From: Aphrophora alni
Lineage: Eukaryota; Arthropoda; Insecta; Hemiptera; Aphrophoridae
DNA length: 64,000 nucleotides
Reading direction: 5' to 3'
Assembly: GCA_963513935.1 (NCBI GenBank)
Contig: OY740776.1
Location: 11,438,724-11,502,723 of the forward strand
The position numbers and the translations under genes are program-made. The notes beneath the pieces were generated by a model, which was not told where the DNA came from, ran no database searches, and saw nothing but the letters and a program-made list of their open reading frames with translations. Shown here in pieces: positions 35,150-46,829 of the stretch (its first letter is position 1; each line of letters opens with the position of its first letter).

Positions 35150-36905
35150 CTGTATGTCTAAAACAGCCAACAAAACGATCCTATATTTTCCCAACTCAAT
35201 ACGTAAAGTTCATAGCTCAGACTACATCTCGAGTAGTGTACTCTTCCCGCAGCAGTGTTCAAATTAAAACCATCTATAACTTTGAAACCTCTAAACCGAT
35301 TTTAATATTTCTTTCAATTCTAAAGAACGTTTTAATTACATAAAACTATGTTCGTGATATTATTGTATGTTGACTCTCATAGTCACTGCAAAAAAATGTT
35401 AAAAGTTAAAAAATAGACACCGATGTTAAGAAAGTTTTCTGTTCTAATTACCTTTTAAATTGTATTATACCATCTTGACAAAACATATGTTGTCGCTGAA
35501 CAGTTTTTTAAATAATCAAATTTATCAAAAAATCTGGATTTCTATTTCGAAAACAATTGTACCGATTTTAAATAAATTTTCATGTCCAATCATCTACGAA
35601 CTTTATCACAAAATATAAATTATTGAATATTGTTAGAAAATATGTAAAATGTATTGAAAATTCTTTTATACGTTTAACTGTGCAGAAAATATTGTTGTAA
35701 AATTCAGAATTTACTTAAATTAAACAAAGACTTTAACCTCGCCGGATATAGTATCTACATAAGGAAGAAAATTGCATGAAAATCGGATCAGCGGTTCTTG
35801 AGTTATACATTGCGATTAAATAAACAATGTAAATTAACACCAGTTAACGTTGAGCGTGATTAACTGTTGAAAAAAACTGCTAACGTTAACCTGCCAGACA
35901 GAACAGAAGACCAAGCGTCTTTGTTCAGTGTGAAAAATAATAGTGTGAAAATATCTACACTATTACAGTTACTAACTAACACAAGTTATGTATACAGTTA
36001 CTTTCCTTTCGCACAAGTACAAACCTAACCTAAATATTTACACAGTTAGTTGACAGCTTTTATCAGCTAAAACTAAAGTTATTTACACCACACTATTTTC
36101 GTATTATCCAGTCGTCGTTTTATACAGTTTTAGATTTAGTATAAAACAAACAGTAAAATAGTAGGCTACAGCAGAACACACACGTTGATTCGTTGATGAA
36201 TAAACGTTGACGTTAATTGATTCGCTTTAGTTGCTCAACTAAACTAACAGATTACTGAGAGGCGTACGTGTAGCTGTGTGCGCGCGCATCGAGTGGGCCG
36301 CTGGTGCTAACAAACAACCACTGATGCGTCACCTGCAAGCACTAAGCAGTTGGTCAATGTTAGCAGTTAATGCACTTATTCGTTAACTGCGATGAGCGTT
36401 GACGATGGTCAACGTTGACTGTTAGCTGTTACCTGTTAACGGGCACAGCACTAATGTAAATAATATAAATAACCAATCTTACAACATTTATTCTCGTCGC
36501 TGAGAATTCTAATCTACCTCTAACCACCAATATTACCTTTTAAAAATTCTCAACAATGATTTAAATCTACGCTAAAAACTGTATGTCTAAAACAGCCAAC
36601 AAAACGATCCTATATTTTTCTAACTCAATACTTAAAGTTCATAGCTCAGACTACATCTCGAGTACTGTACTCTTCCCGCGGCAGTGTTCACGAACACTAC
36701 TGCTGCACGAAACACATGTAGAGTTCACTGTGATAATTAGAAGTTCCTCTCTCAGCCACATCGATCTCTTTGATTATCCTCCCCACAATGCCACTTACAT
36801 CACGTGTTGCTTTCGTAATCTGTGTCAGCTTGCATTAGCCTTAGTTTCGGCTTGTAATTAGTGAGAACAAAAGCATCGAGTGTAGAAGGCAGTGGCGGAG
36901 TATCG
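35150..36905. repeat. Duplicated segments and a GTTAAC-rich stretch
   Basis: About 113 bp beginning CTGTATGTCTAAAACAGCC occurs at 35,150 and 36,579 with a handful of changes. Between them, 35,830-36,440 is unusually rich in GTTAAC, AACGTTGA and CGTTGAC words in both orientations and contains a GCGCGCGC run. 36,740-36,905 repeats part of 33,545-33,680. These look like nested pieces of an interspersed element; no coding domain was seen. Confidence 0.6.
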
Positions 36906-39594
36906 CATGTACCCTTCTGGGGATATACGTCCTGGAGATACCTTGTGGGATCTCGGTAAATATAAAAGGTAGAAGTCTGATTTTTAAAAAATGTATTGCT
37001 TAATAAATAAGTATTACTCCTAATACGTTATCTCTCGAAAATTTTGATTTTGATTTTTTTTTAAATATGTGTTTTGTGGGGATGTAACGGTTACGAGAGA
37101 CAGAAACTTGTGGGCATGTAAGAGACAAGCTTTTCTGGGGATATGATTATTTTGTTAGAGAGAAGCTTTGCGAGGATGTGAGAGAGTGATTTACGGGGAT
37201 GTATTATTTGTCCCACGTTTACATTTTTTTGCATGTCATTATGTTTATATTTTTGTTGTTATTCGTTAAGTGATTGATTAAATTAAATTATGTTTCATAT
37301 TTGTTAAATAGATTGTAATTTATAAAGTAAATTGTAGTAAATGAAAATAACAGTATACTAACAAATTTACAAACTTTTTGATAAGTCAAGTTTTAAATTA
37401 TTACTTCGGAAACAAAACTAATAATGTATAACAAAAACGCCTGGTTGATACAAGGAAGCTTCAAAGGAATGTTAAATGGAAATAATCCTGAAAAACTCAC
37501 TAACAATGTTTGTGTGAATTCTTTGTAATTATTGTGTTTCGTTTTACCACCACCATTTTAGAGCATTTTAAAATTATGAATCAAGACACCGCGATACTCG
37601 AACATACAATTTTATTTATTTCATTTTATAATTATCGGTATGAACATTTAAATTAGATTTGTTACTTCCCACTCTCATCCAGGAACATTATATTATTCAA
37701 ACTACAACCAAAAAAAGTTATATTTTCAACGGGACACATGCAAATTAAATAAACATATTCTTCTCAAAATGTAACTGAGGTAAAATACATTTTGTCTATG
37801 AATTAATACCTTGTAACTTTTATTATTAGTAGGCTACTGCTCAAGTTTTACACAGAAAAATATAACATAGAAATAAAAATAATTATAAGTTAGAATTAAA
37901 ACAGAAATTCCTATACAAATACTGTAATTTGAATCAGATCTCGAGACGCGAAAACGGTAGCGTAATATTTTTATGGTTTCCCATTAAAAACATAGTAAAC
38001 ATTTTTTTTAAATGGGTCATAAAAACGTTAAGTCGTTCTTTACTTTTATTTTTGCTGCCATTTTTAATTCTTTGAAGATATGACTAACCAAAAGGTTAAA
38101 AAAAATCAAATGTTCAGCATTAAGAAACTTACGATTAACCCTATTCGTCTATTCTGGTAGGTTACAGATGGACCTACAACTTAGTTGCGTAGGTTCAAAC
38201 CTAGTTACTAAAGTTTTTTTTTTACTGCGTGTAACTATCTCTTCTGACTTTATTAGTCTAATTGGAATACAGTAAAGAAGTTAACAAAAATAATAATAAT
38301 ACATTCGTACAAACTGATAATAAAATCAACTCTTTTAAGTATAGGCCTACTTATTAGGAACGTAAAAAATAACTACAACTGGCTTTATAATTCGTTAACA
38401 GCTCTAAATACAATTAATTTGTATAAAAAATCAAAGTGCTGTTAACTTTACCACACAATTTCTGTCATGTTTATTACCCCCCATTAACAAACAAAAGGTT
38501 GGGACTAAGGGCTTGGTCGGCTACTGGTAGGTCGTAAATGCACAAGGGATGCTAGGTTTGATTTGTCAATACACTTAAGAAATAAGAAAAAACTTAAACA
38601 TTAGGCGTACTACGACTATTGTTATGTATACATTTTTGACAAAATTTAATTTAATATCGTTACCAAAAACCAACTCGATTGTTACTGCACACAAACAGGC
38701 TGCGCCTATATTGTATGATTTTTTTACCAAATTATGTCGTGTTTGGTATCTTTCTTCTAATTTTTTCATTTACTGTACTTTTCAAATATTCGATGGAAAT
38801 TTCCAAATTACGATCATGAAAAGAATGTTAATTTCCTATAGTGGAGATGCATAAATGAGACACAATATTGAATTAACTGAAGGCGGAAGCGAGGACTGGG
38901 GTTTAAACAGGTTCAAGTGGGTGTGTGTTACCTGAATAAATTACAATAGCTTGGACTTAGAACTCAAAAATATGTCTACAGAGAAAGTTATTTATTACAC
39001 GGCGGGTTGTTTGTAAGTAAAATAATTGTAAACAAGTAGAACTTTATGGTTTAGACAACTTACAGATGGTCCTTTTCATGGGTCCAAAGTCCACTGACAC
39101 TTTTCTTACTGACGGAAGTGATTTTTACTTTTCTAAAATTATCTGCCATAGTAATATTATATAGTTTACTATAGTAAAATTCAAGTCAGCTTGAGGCGGA
39201 AACCCAGTCGACCGCACTAATCGCCTACCCTTGGTGTCTATTGTGCGACTCGGCCGCGTTAAGTAGCCACTGGCTGGGGTCAGTGAATCATAACTAATGA
39301 CTCCAGTAACGATATGCAACTTTTCCTCCTTCCTTAAATTCCGAAAAACAAATGATAACACGTGTTACATTGCAATTTTCTGATTATTTAGATACCAAAT
39401 TTCAAAGGAATCGGTCATCTGTGACAAACACAGAGTGATTAGTGAAGTTATAAATGGTTTACTGTATTAATAAAACTTCCGTATATCAGACGAAACATTT
39501 TTATTTCAGAAAATATGTACAATTTATAAACACTAAAATAAAATAAATAAATATAATTAAATAATTAACCAAATTAAATCATTTAATTAAAATT
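36906..39594. other. No gene recognised
   Basis: This is AT-rich DNA. A GC-richer patch at 39,180-39,290 is open on the minus strand (39,125-39,361) but matches no family that I know. Confidence 0.4.
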
Positions 39595-40035
39595 AATATT
39601 GTTCCCCATGAAGGCAAAGGAATCAAGCTTAGTATAAACAAGTAAAATAAATTGTACGTATGCCTAAACTTAAAAACTAATAATAATACTGTACAGCATT
39701 TCCTTACAGAGGAAGAGCCAAATCATCAGCTAAATAACATAATTCTCTTGCTTTACTGTGTTATAACATTAGTCCTCAAATGTTTGGCAAGACAAAGTTA
39801 CACAAATATTAAACTGTATTATTGAAGAAAAAATAACATTATTTACTAAATTATATTAATTGTTATTAAATTAATTAAAATTACTATTAATGCCCATAAA
39901 GGTAAAGGAAATCACACTTAATATAAACAAATAAAACACTCGTACTATGCCTATACTATAAATAAAGTACACGTACGTATAACTAACAATAATACAGTAT
40001 TTCCTTAGAGAGGAATAGCCAAATCATCAGATGAA
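39595..40035 (-). repeat. Tandem duplication of the transposase gene's 3' end
   Basis: 39,604-39,740 and 39,892-40,034 share CATGAAGG-AAAGGAA, TATGCCTA, a TTTCCTTA-AGAGGAA phrase and GCCAAATCATCAG in the same order, about 288 bp apart. The right copy ends in the last codons of the transposase (SDDLAIPL-stop on the minus strand). The left copy carries the corresponding DDLALPL-stop. The last few codons and the 3' flank have therefore been duplicated in tandem. Confidence 0.75.
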
Positions 40036-40770
40036 TCATCACTTACTTCAATCTGGTCACTGTGGGAGTCTTCATCTTCTGTGTCGTCGTCGTTCCCAGC
40101 ATCCAACACTATGATCCTGTCGTGCAAATCATCGCTGATGGCATCCACCTCCCACATCATGTCCTCAACTTTCTTCACGTGAGTGACGCACTTACTCCAA
40201 TCCTCCGAAGAAATATTGTTCAATGCATTGTGTAACAGAACTTCTACGGTATTCAGAGAATAATCAGCATTCTTCTTCGCAACTTCATTTTTCACTGTGG
40301 CCCACACCAGCTCGATGGGGTTCAGGTCACAATGGTAAGGGGGCAACCGCAGCACTGTGTGACCACACTCCTCAGCCATTTTGTCGATTTTATAAACCTT
40401 GGCCTGTAATTTCAAGTGAATAGGGATGAGTTCTAGGAGCTCTGCCTTCACGTTCTTCGGATTGAAATTCACGCCGTTGTCTGTGAGCCATTCTTGGATG
40501 TGAATCTTCTTCCAACTCATTTTTGGGATTTTATTGACTGTCTGACTGTGGTATGACGCATTATCCATAACAATGACGCTGTCAGGTGGAAGTAAATGCA
40601 GAATTCCTGAGAACCACTCTTCAAATGCTGTGGCGTTCATCTCGTCATGATGGTTTGCGTTATCAATTTTCGCAGTTTTTTTTGCTCGAAATACCCATCG
40701 TGCGTCTTTAGTTTCTGTGGGATCGGAATGGCCCACATAGTATATATAGCTGGCCCGATCCGGCTTTGCA
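40005..40770 (-). CDS. DDE-superfamily transposase (Tc1/mariner-related) or derived gene, last exon
   Basis: The reading frame gives about 255 residues. Visible in order are WVFRAKK and DEMNATAFEEWF, then VIVMDNASYHS (catalytic Asp, residue 73 counting from 40,778) and LPPYHCDLNPIELVW (catalytic Glu, residue 157). A highly acidic tail (GNDDDTEDEDSHSD) follows, then the stop at 40,005-40,007. The first catalytic Asp (usually in a LDE motif) is not in this exon. The minus strand reads TTGATTTGTCTCTCAG immediately before 40,770, a strong splice acceptor, and no ATG is available, so upstream exons are expected. The 83 residues between the Asp and Glu far exceed the 34-41 usual in Tc1/mariner. The family is common in arthropods. 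The exon has no stops or frameshifts, so it may be live or domesticated. Confidence 0.8.
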
Positions 40771-40929
40771 CTGAGAGACAAATCAAACTTAAATGTATAT
40801 TAACCAAAAAAATATACCAACAAATATATTTTACTATGTATTTCTTATGGGGATTTTTAGTAACAATTTAATAAAACCATGTACAAATTTGTCATTATTT
40901 CACAAAAAGTTTAGGTTACTTGTTAAAAT

Positions 40930-42148
40930 CTACTTCAATGTTGTTAAAAGTAGCGAAGAAATTAGTTTTGCATTTGCAAAGAGGAATATGTTCTCTGATG
41001 GAATAAAATTGCTTCTTAATTTAATCAGCAAATCTTTTGCACGTCAAAACTGAACAACACAGGTGTCACTTTTCGTTTTCCCTGATTGACCACCCGTTTA
41101 AATTTTCTTATAAGAATCATTTCAATAGGTCTCACTACTTGTTCGAACTCCTCATAATTATGGTTATTTGAATATTTTCATATAGATCTAGTGGAAGTCT
41201 CTGAAGCTCACCTACTCGTTTTCTGCACAAAAGGAGTACTCTACAGTATGTAGTCTCAACCAACTGACGGTAGGCACGCAGATCACACAGTATTTGTGGT
41301 ACCGTAAAGGTAGTTCCCTTTTTTCGTAGTAAATCAATTAAATGTTTTCTCTCCTTAGATTTAATTGGTTTTGAATTTATTCGTTCAACTTCAATTTCGA
41401 ATCGATGGTTTCTTAAAAGGTGTCTAGCAAATGTAGTAACTAGTGTCTCACAATAAAAACAAAAGTCTTTTCTTCTAACGCGCTTAGGTTTATTATTATC
41501 CTGAAATAAAAATGTGTTATTTTCAGAATTATTACCCGAATACGGTTTGTTTTGGAGATCCCAACTTTCAGTTAACAAACTTCTTTGGGGTGAATTTGTT
41601 TTATCAATAATATTTTCTTCATATCTGGCTCCAACTTCAATACTATTACGGATTAATCGTTCTTCAGAAAATACCTTCAGATCGAATGAACACGAGAAGT
41701 CTTCTATTATGTTATTTTGTGAAGATGTCTGGGCTTAAAAATCTGTATTACTACCACTACTACTATCAGGGACATATTCTGGGTCAATATCCGAATCATA
41801 ATAATCAATGGAAGGCGATGGGTTTTGACAGTTCACAAGACTGGTTCGAGTCAAATTTTCATCATATAAATAGCTGCCCTGTAAATAATTAAAATGTTTT
41901 GTATGTCCTTTGATTGGTATCTGTCCTCCTTGAGTATTTTCTTCAGGAACAGAACTTTCAAAATTAAATGTCTCGTCTTTTTGTTGAACTGGCTCATTTG
42001 AATTTGAAACCAAACCAGGAAATGAAATCGAGTTGCTTGATGATTCTCCATCAGAGCTATCACTGTACGGCACAAGTGGCTGAAAAATTGGCGTTATGCT
42101 CTCAGTTTCTTGAAATAAAAACATTTTCCATCCTAAAAAGCAAAACAT
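40930..42148 (-). pseudogene. Zinc-finger / tyrosine-recombinase-like gene (Crypton-related family), disabled
   Basis: Reading down the minus strand, an acidic Ser-rich N-terminus (SDSSDGESSSN, SDIDPEYVPDSSS) ends at an in-frame TAA (41,735-41,737), and the frame continues past it. Next comes a zinc-finger-like part (KDFCFYCETLVTTFARHLLRNH), then LLLCRKRVGELQRLPLDLY. The latter resembles the RRRxGE-type region around the first catalytic Arg of tyrosine recombinase folds. A frameshift near 41,150 leads to YEEFEQVVRP and GKRKVTPVLFS. A second near 41,037 leads to DLLIKLRSNFIPSENIFLFAN and a TAG at 40,930-40,932. The family normally has more sequence between finger and recombinase parts, so an internal deletion is likely. 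A strong acceptor (TTTTGCTTTTTAG) precedes 42,136. Confidence 0.6.
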
Positions 42149-42445
42149 TGTAGATTTGTATTATTGTTATTATAACATAGATCTATTAATATCTAAACAT
42201 TTTAAATTATTTAGACATAGGCATTTATTTTCAATATAAAAGATTTAAACATTCTTTTCGGGATCAAAACTATGGCCTAAATGCAAAAAATTGTTAACAA
42301 AGTTAGAGTTTTTATAACAATACTTCCAACTATGTATGTATTTCTGGACATAATGTAGTTAGTAGTTATTTCTTGGATGTTACTTTAAACTTCCATTATT
42401 TGTTTCATTATTTTAAAATAATTTTTTAAAGTCTGTTAGATTGTT

Positions 42446-43435
42446 ATAAAACATTGTAAACAACTAACTTTAAAATAAAATATATTAAACTAGCGGAGCC
42501 ATGCGACCTTTCATAGTTCATGGGAAAAATAAACTATTAACTAATGATTGACTCAATTCTAACATTGTACGTACATTCTAACATATTAATTACATCCTGA
42601 TATTTCTTGAATCACCATGCATAAACATATTTATTAGGTATTACAGAAGAATATTATCATATAAATCTACTTAAACATTATCCATAATAAACATTTATAA
42701 CAATAGAGAGTTTTTAGGTAACTAGTAGGCCTACAGCAAAAGAGGTTTAACCGCAAAGACACTTCTCTTGCAAAATAGGTTTGACGTTTCAATGTGTACC
42801 CACATTCCTGTCAGAGATAAACTATAGAGATAGTTTAATAGAAACAAGATAATAGACTCGTTGAAAGGGACAAATTACCCTTTTGAAATACACAACTGCC
42901 TTATACAATATTTAAAACTTATATAAAAATAATCCCACATAAATTAATAATAATTTTTCAGTCTTGTTAAACAATGGGGTCCGGGCAAGCTAAGCCGATT
43001 AGTGCCAGGTGACCGAATCTCTACCTAACTACGACCATTCCAGAACTATAGTGGTGGTCGGACTATATTCTTAGAAGACATATATTTTACCCTTTTATGT
43101 CAAAACTTAACAAATCTCTCTGCAAGATACTGTTGCATTGAAACTATCTGGTATTCCCCACAGTTTAAAGACAATAGGCCTATAAGAAATTTTCTAGGTT
43201 AGTGATAAACGATCAGGTAGATTTGTTTTAAAACATTGTAAACCACTAAATATAACATATATTAAACTGGTGGAACCATGCGACCTTTCACAGTTCATGG
43301 GAAAAATAAACAAATAGGCCTAATAAACAACAGTCCCGTATTTAAAACTATAACCTTAAACTATTAACTAATGATCGACTCAATTCTAACATTGTACGTA
43401 CTTCTAACATATTAATTACATGCTGATATTTCATG
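42446..43435. repeat. Pair of about 160-bp duplicates
   Basis: The segments 42,446-42,610 and 43,228-43,435 share CATGCGACCTTTCA, AGTTCATGGGAAAAATAAAC, ACTATTAACTAATGAT and ACTCAATTCTAACATTGTAC in order. The right copy has about 54 extra bases after AATAAAC. No coding signal was seen in either. Confidence 0.8.
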
Positions 43436-45605
43436 GAAAAAAATGAGTAAATTTCCATATTCTTATTCGAGTTAAAATAAATAATAAAAATTTAACGTTC
43501 ACATATTTAATTATTAAAAAAAAAAAAAAAAAATATGACGTCCAAATAAATCACTTTTTATATTTGTTTTAATAATTAATGTCATAGATCGCAAATTCAG
43601 TTTTCTTTCCTTTGAAACTAATTATCCTAAAATTAAAATTCATAAAATGAAATTTTATAATAATATATATATGCCAATATTAAGAAATATTCGAATTATA
43701 AGCGAAAACCTACTCTGAAGAACAATTTACAATAAAGCGTAAATGATTTTTTGACCAAAAAACATACTTAAAACGATTAGATATAATTGACATTATAACA
43801 GTCTATTATCGAACATACAAAGAACATTTTGTGAAAGATTTATTGAAAAATATTTATAAATACGCTTTTCGTGATCGTTTTTATAAAATGTGTAAGGCCA
43901 AATGAACCGTTGGAAGGAAATTAGAAATAACCTGTAGTTTTTTCATACACAAAATTATTGAAACTAGTTTTATCATGATGAAATTTACACAGAACATTTA
44001 TTTATGCATAGAATACATTTTGTTGAATTCGGGCATCATAGGAGTTATGCGTATCACAGGACAGCCTGGTACTTTAGTATCAATATGGTTTTACGGTTTT
44101 CGGGTACACGTCAAATTAATTGCCTAAAAGTAAAAATAAAATAGTGGAATCAGTTGCCACTGTAGATGAGTTTCCTATTTACTTCTAGTAATAAAGTTTT
44201 TAGCATGTTTGACTATGGAATTCCTTTGATTCCTTTGATTGAAAGATGTCATTTAAGCCTAAATGGTTATAAACAGAAGCTTGTTAGAATACAATGGTAT
44301 CCCTCTGTATTCTTTGCTACCTGTTTACTGGGAAAGCAACCACTGGCCTAGGAATTAAATAAACACAATATTTCTTAGAAACAGTAGTTTTAAGGTTAAG
44401 TTTTCAATAACTTCAAGAGCAGCAGTAGAATATTTTAAAACTTGTTGACAGGTGACATGAATAGGTTTTAAAGCAAGGTAGGATTCCTTACTGTAGGAAT
44501 CTACTTAATCAAAGGACTACAAACCTTGTTGAATGAATTTCAAACAGATTAATAAATATAAGCAAAATCCCTCAACCATTTTTTAATGTTATTATTTTTT
44601 TCCTTACAAAATTATCAATTTCTTCAAGAGTTCCTACAAAATCGTACCGTAATGCTATTTTTGCTAGATAATCTATAGAAAAAAAAACTGTAGGCCTATT
44701 TACGATAGTTTGATCTAGAAGCCACAATTTCTGGCAATTTTAATGAAAACTTTGAGAAGATGTCTCTTTTAGTTATTTCTTGGGAAAATACAAAATATTA
44801 AAGTTTGAAATTTCGTTCCAAAAACGTTTCCCTAAAGGCCTATTGGGATATAAATATTTAACGGTTGGTTGTAAGTAAATAAAACTAAAACCATTTGATT
44901 TAGCCGACAATATTGGATGTTTTTTTATTTTACAAATAAACATTTTCATAGGTTGTTAAGGTTTAAAATTGATAAAAATAATATTTAGTTTACGTAATTT
45001 TTTTTTTTGTTTTATAATTTCTATAATTTAGGGTAATTGTTTTCATTTCACCTCAAATAACTTACACTTATACCAAAAAAAAAGATTATATAAATATTGC
45101 TCAGACAAGTTTATATTTATTTATATTTATAAATATACCATACACTAATAAATAGAGAATATTGATGATAATAATGATGAAATAACATTTAGTGTAGCTA
45201 TATTGGTTTTTCAGAAATAAGTACATAAGAAATTACAACATCTTATAAATATTTTTGCAGAATCTTACTATACCCATTAAAATATTGTTTTGCAATGTAA
45301 ACGTGATGGTATTAATACTTAACCATTTATTCGAGAAGAAGAAAGAAACGAAAATAAACAACAAAGATTCACAATTTGTCAAACACTTTGAAAATGTGTA
45401 AACATTTTAATTTCAAGAATGCAGTTGAGACTATTACAAACATTTAATTAATTTTGAATTAAATGCAGTAAACTGAATCCTATATATCTATCCATTCTCT
45501 ATTAAAAAAATAAAATAAAACGAGCTCAGCATTACCGCTGTGCACATGTTCCATATTTTCATACTTGATTGTTTATTTTGGATTTGGTTGGATTTGATTA
45601 TTTTT
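43436..45605. other. No gene recognised
   Basis: This is very AT-rich. A 61-codon open frame at 44,166-44,351 has no supporting signal. I searched it for the missing first exons of the minus-strand transposase and saw no LDET-like motif, but a short exon could be missed by eye. Confidence 0.4.
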
Positions 45606-46060
45606 GGACCAACTACATTAAAACCCATTTAAAATTTTTACTCAGTATATTAAAAACGTATATAGTTTGGGCAAAATCTATACCTAAAGTTTTATTAATT
45701 TTTTTGTGGGATGAATTTCGTTAAAATGTGGGATCCACTACATTAAAAGAAATGCCAAATTTCCACTTAGTAAATTGAATAACTGAAATATTGTGAGTTT
45801 GGGCAAACTCAGTCAATAAATAGATATTTTTTTAAATATATTGATGGGTTTTTTGAAAAGTGGTGTCCACTATTATGTAAAACACAGAAGTAAAATTCCG
45901 ACAGTACTTAGAAAATCTGAAATAGTGTTAGTTTGGGCAATATCTGTTATTATAATAATGTTTTTCAAATTTTGTTGATTTATTTTGAATTCGGTTTAAG
46001 AGTGGGATCCACTACAAAAAATTTAAATAGGCGATAAATAAAGTTAAGAAATCTAAATAA
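45606..46060. repeat. Diverged tandem repeat, period about 124-141 bp, four copies
   Basis: GG-(A/T)CCACTACATTAAAA-type starts are at 45,606, 45,730, 45,862 and 46,003. AGTTTGGGCAA recurs at about 45,665, 45,796 and 45,931. The copies are strongly diverged, indicating an old array. Confidence 0.65.
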
Positions 46061-46274
46061 TAGCTAGACCCTATTTTTAACAAGCAGGTTTTGGTACAAC
46101 TATTAAATAAACATGAAATGTCGGTAGTTCTTCTCATACATCATATCCAGGGTTAGGCCTATCACATTTGTTGTTAATTCCGTCTGTTTATTCTAGCACA
46201 TACGCATCACAATAATATTATGAAATTACTAATGACGCTATAAAGTAACATTAATAACTATAACTTGAACGTAC

Positions 46275-46307
46275 CTGCTTTGATATCAGTTGCTTGTTTC
46301 CTTCCAT
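46275..46307 (-). CDS. Candidate first coding exon (11 codons) with strong splice donor
   Basis: On the minus strand, ATGGAAGGAAACAAGCAAC continues to AAGCAG followed by GTACGTTC, a near-consensus donor, after 33 coding bases (phase 0). Upstream, about 46,310-46,480, base composition is more balanced. A TTTATAATA box lies about 170 bp above the ATG, which suits a promoter and 5' UTR. The partner could be the zinc-finger/recombinase pseudogene at 42.1 kb or the transposase exon at 40.8 kb. Joining in phase to the 42,135 acceptor gives only about 13 codons before a stop, so linkage is unproven. Confidence 0.35.
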
Positions 46308-46661
46308 TTTACACACAAGACGCAGAGTTGAGCATTCAAAGCTGTGGACAAAGTTGAATATTACTGTCCAGTATCCAGCCCCTAAAACTGTTTTGTTGGC
46401 AACGATACTCGATACATTTCTCGGAATTATTGAGGCCGCCTGAGCGTGAGAAGTAGAAGACCGAGTACTATTTGTATTTACTAAGTATTATAAAACTCCA
46501 TCCCAATATGTATATGTTTACATACTTTTATTTATTGTTTTATCTGGTGTGTGGTGTACTGTACGACGGAAGTGAAAATGTCTATGGTGATCAAAACCAT
46601 TTCACAGTAATAGTTACATTTCAACAATTATGAGACTTATCGTATTCTCCATACAAACGAC

Positions 46662-46691
46662 GGTCGTTTCGGCTATTTAGCCATTTTCAAG
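46662..46691 (-). ncRNA. Hammerhead-like motif, degenerate
   Basis: The minus strand reads GGC-TAAATA-GCC followed directly by GAAACGACC. A short stem closed before GAAAC is the stem II / core arrangement of minimal hammerhead ribozymes, such as those known in Penelope-like elements. The other core strand, normally CUGAUGA, reads TTGAAAAT here, so it would be inactive if related. The match is short and may be chance. Confidence 0.25.
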
Positions 46692-46829
46692 TCACTGCTG
46701 TTTAATTGTTGAATTTTAGTCAATATTCGAAACGGCGACATCCAAACAATATAGTAGTTACATTGTATGATTGATATTAATAATTATTATTAATAACGTA
46801 ATACTATTATTATTATTTATTGCATTGAT

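Noticed and set aside
39125..39361. GC-richer 78-codon minus-strand frame
   Set aside because: The composition shift is real, but I recognise no family and see no splice sites that define an exon.
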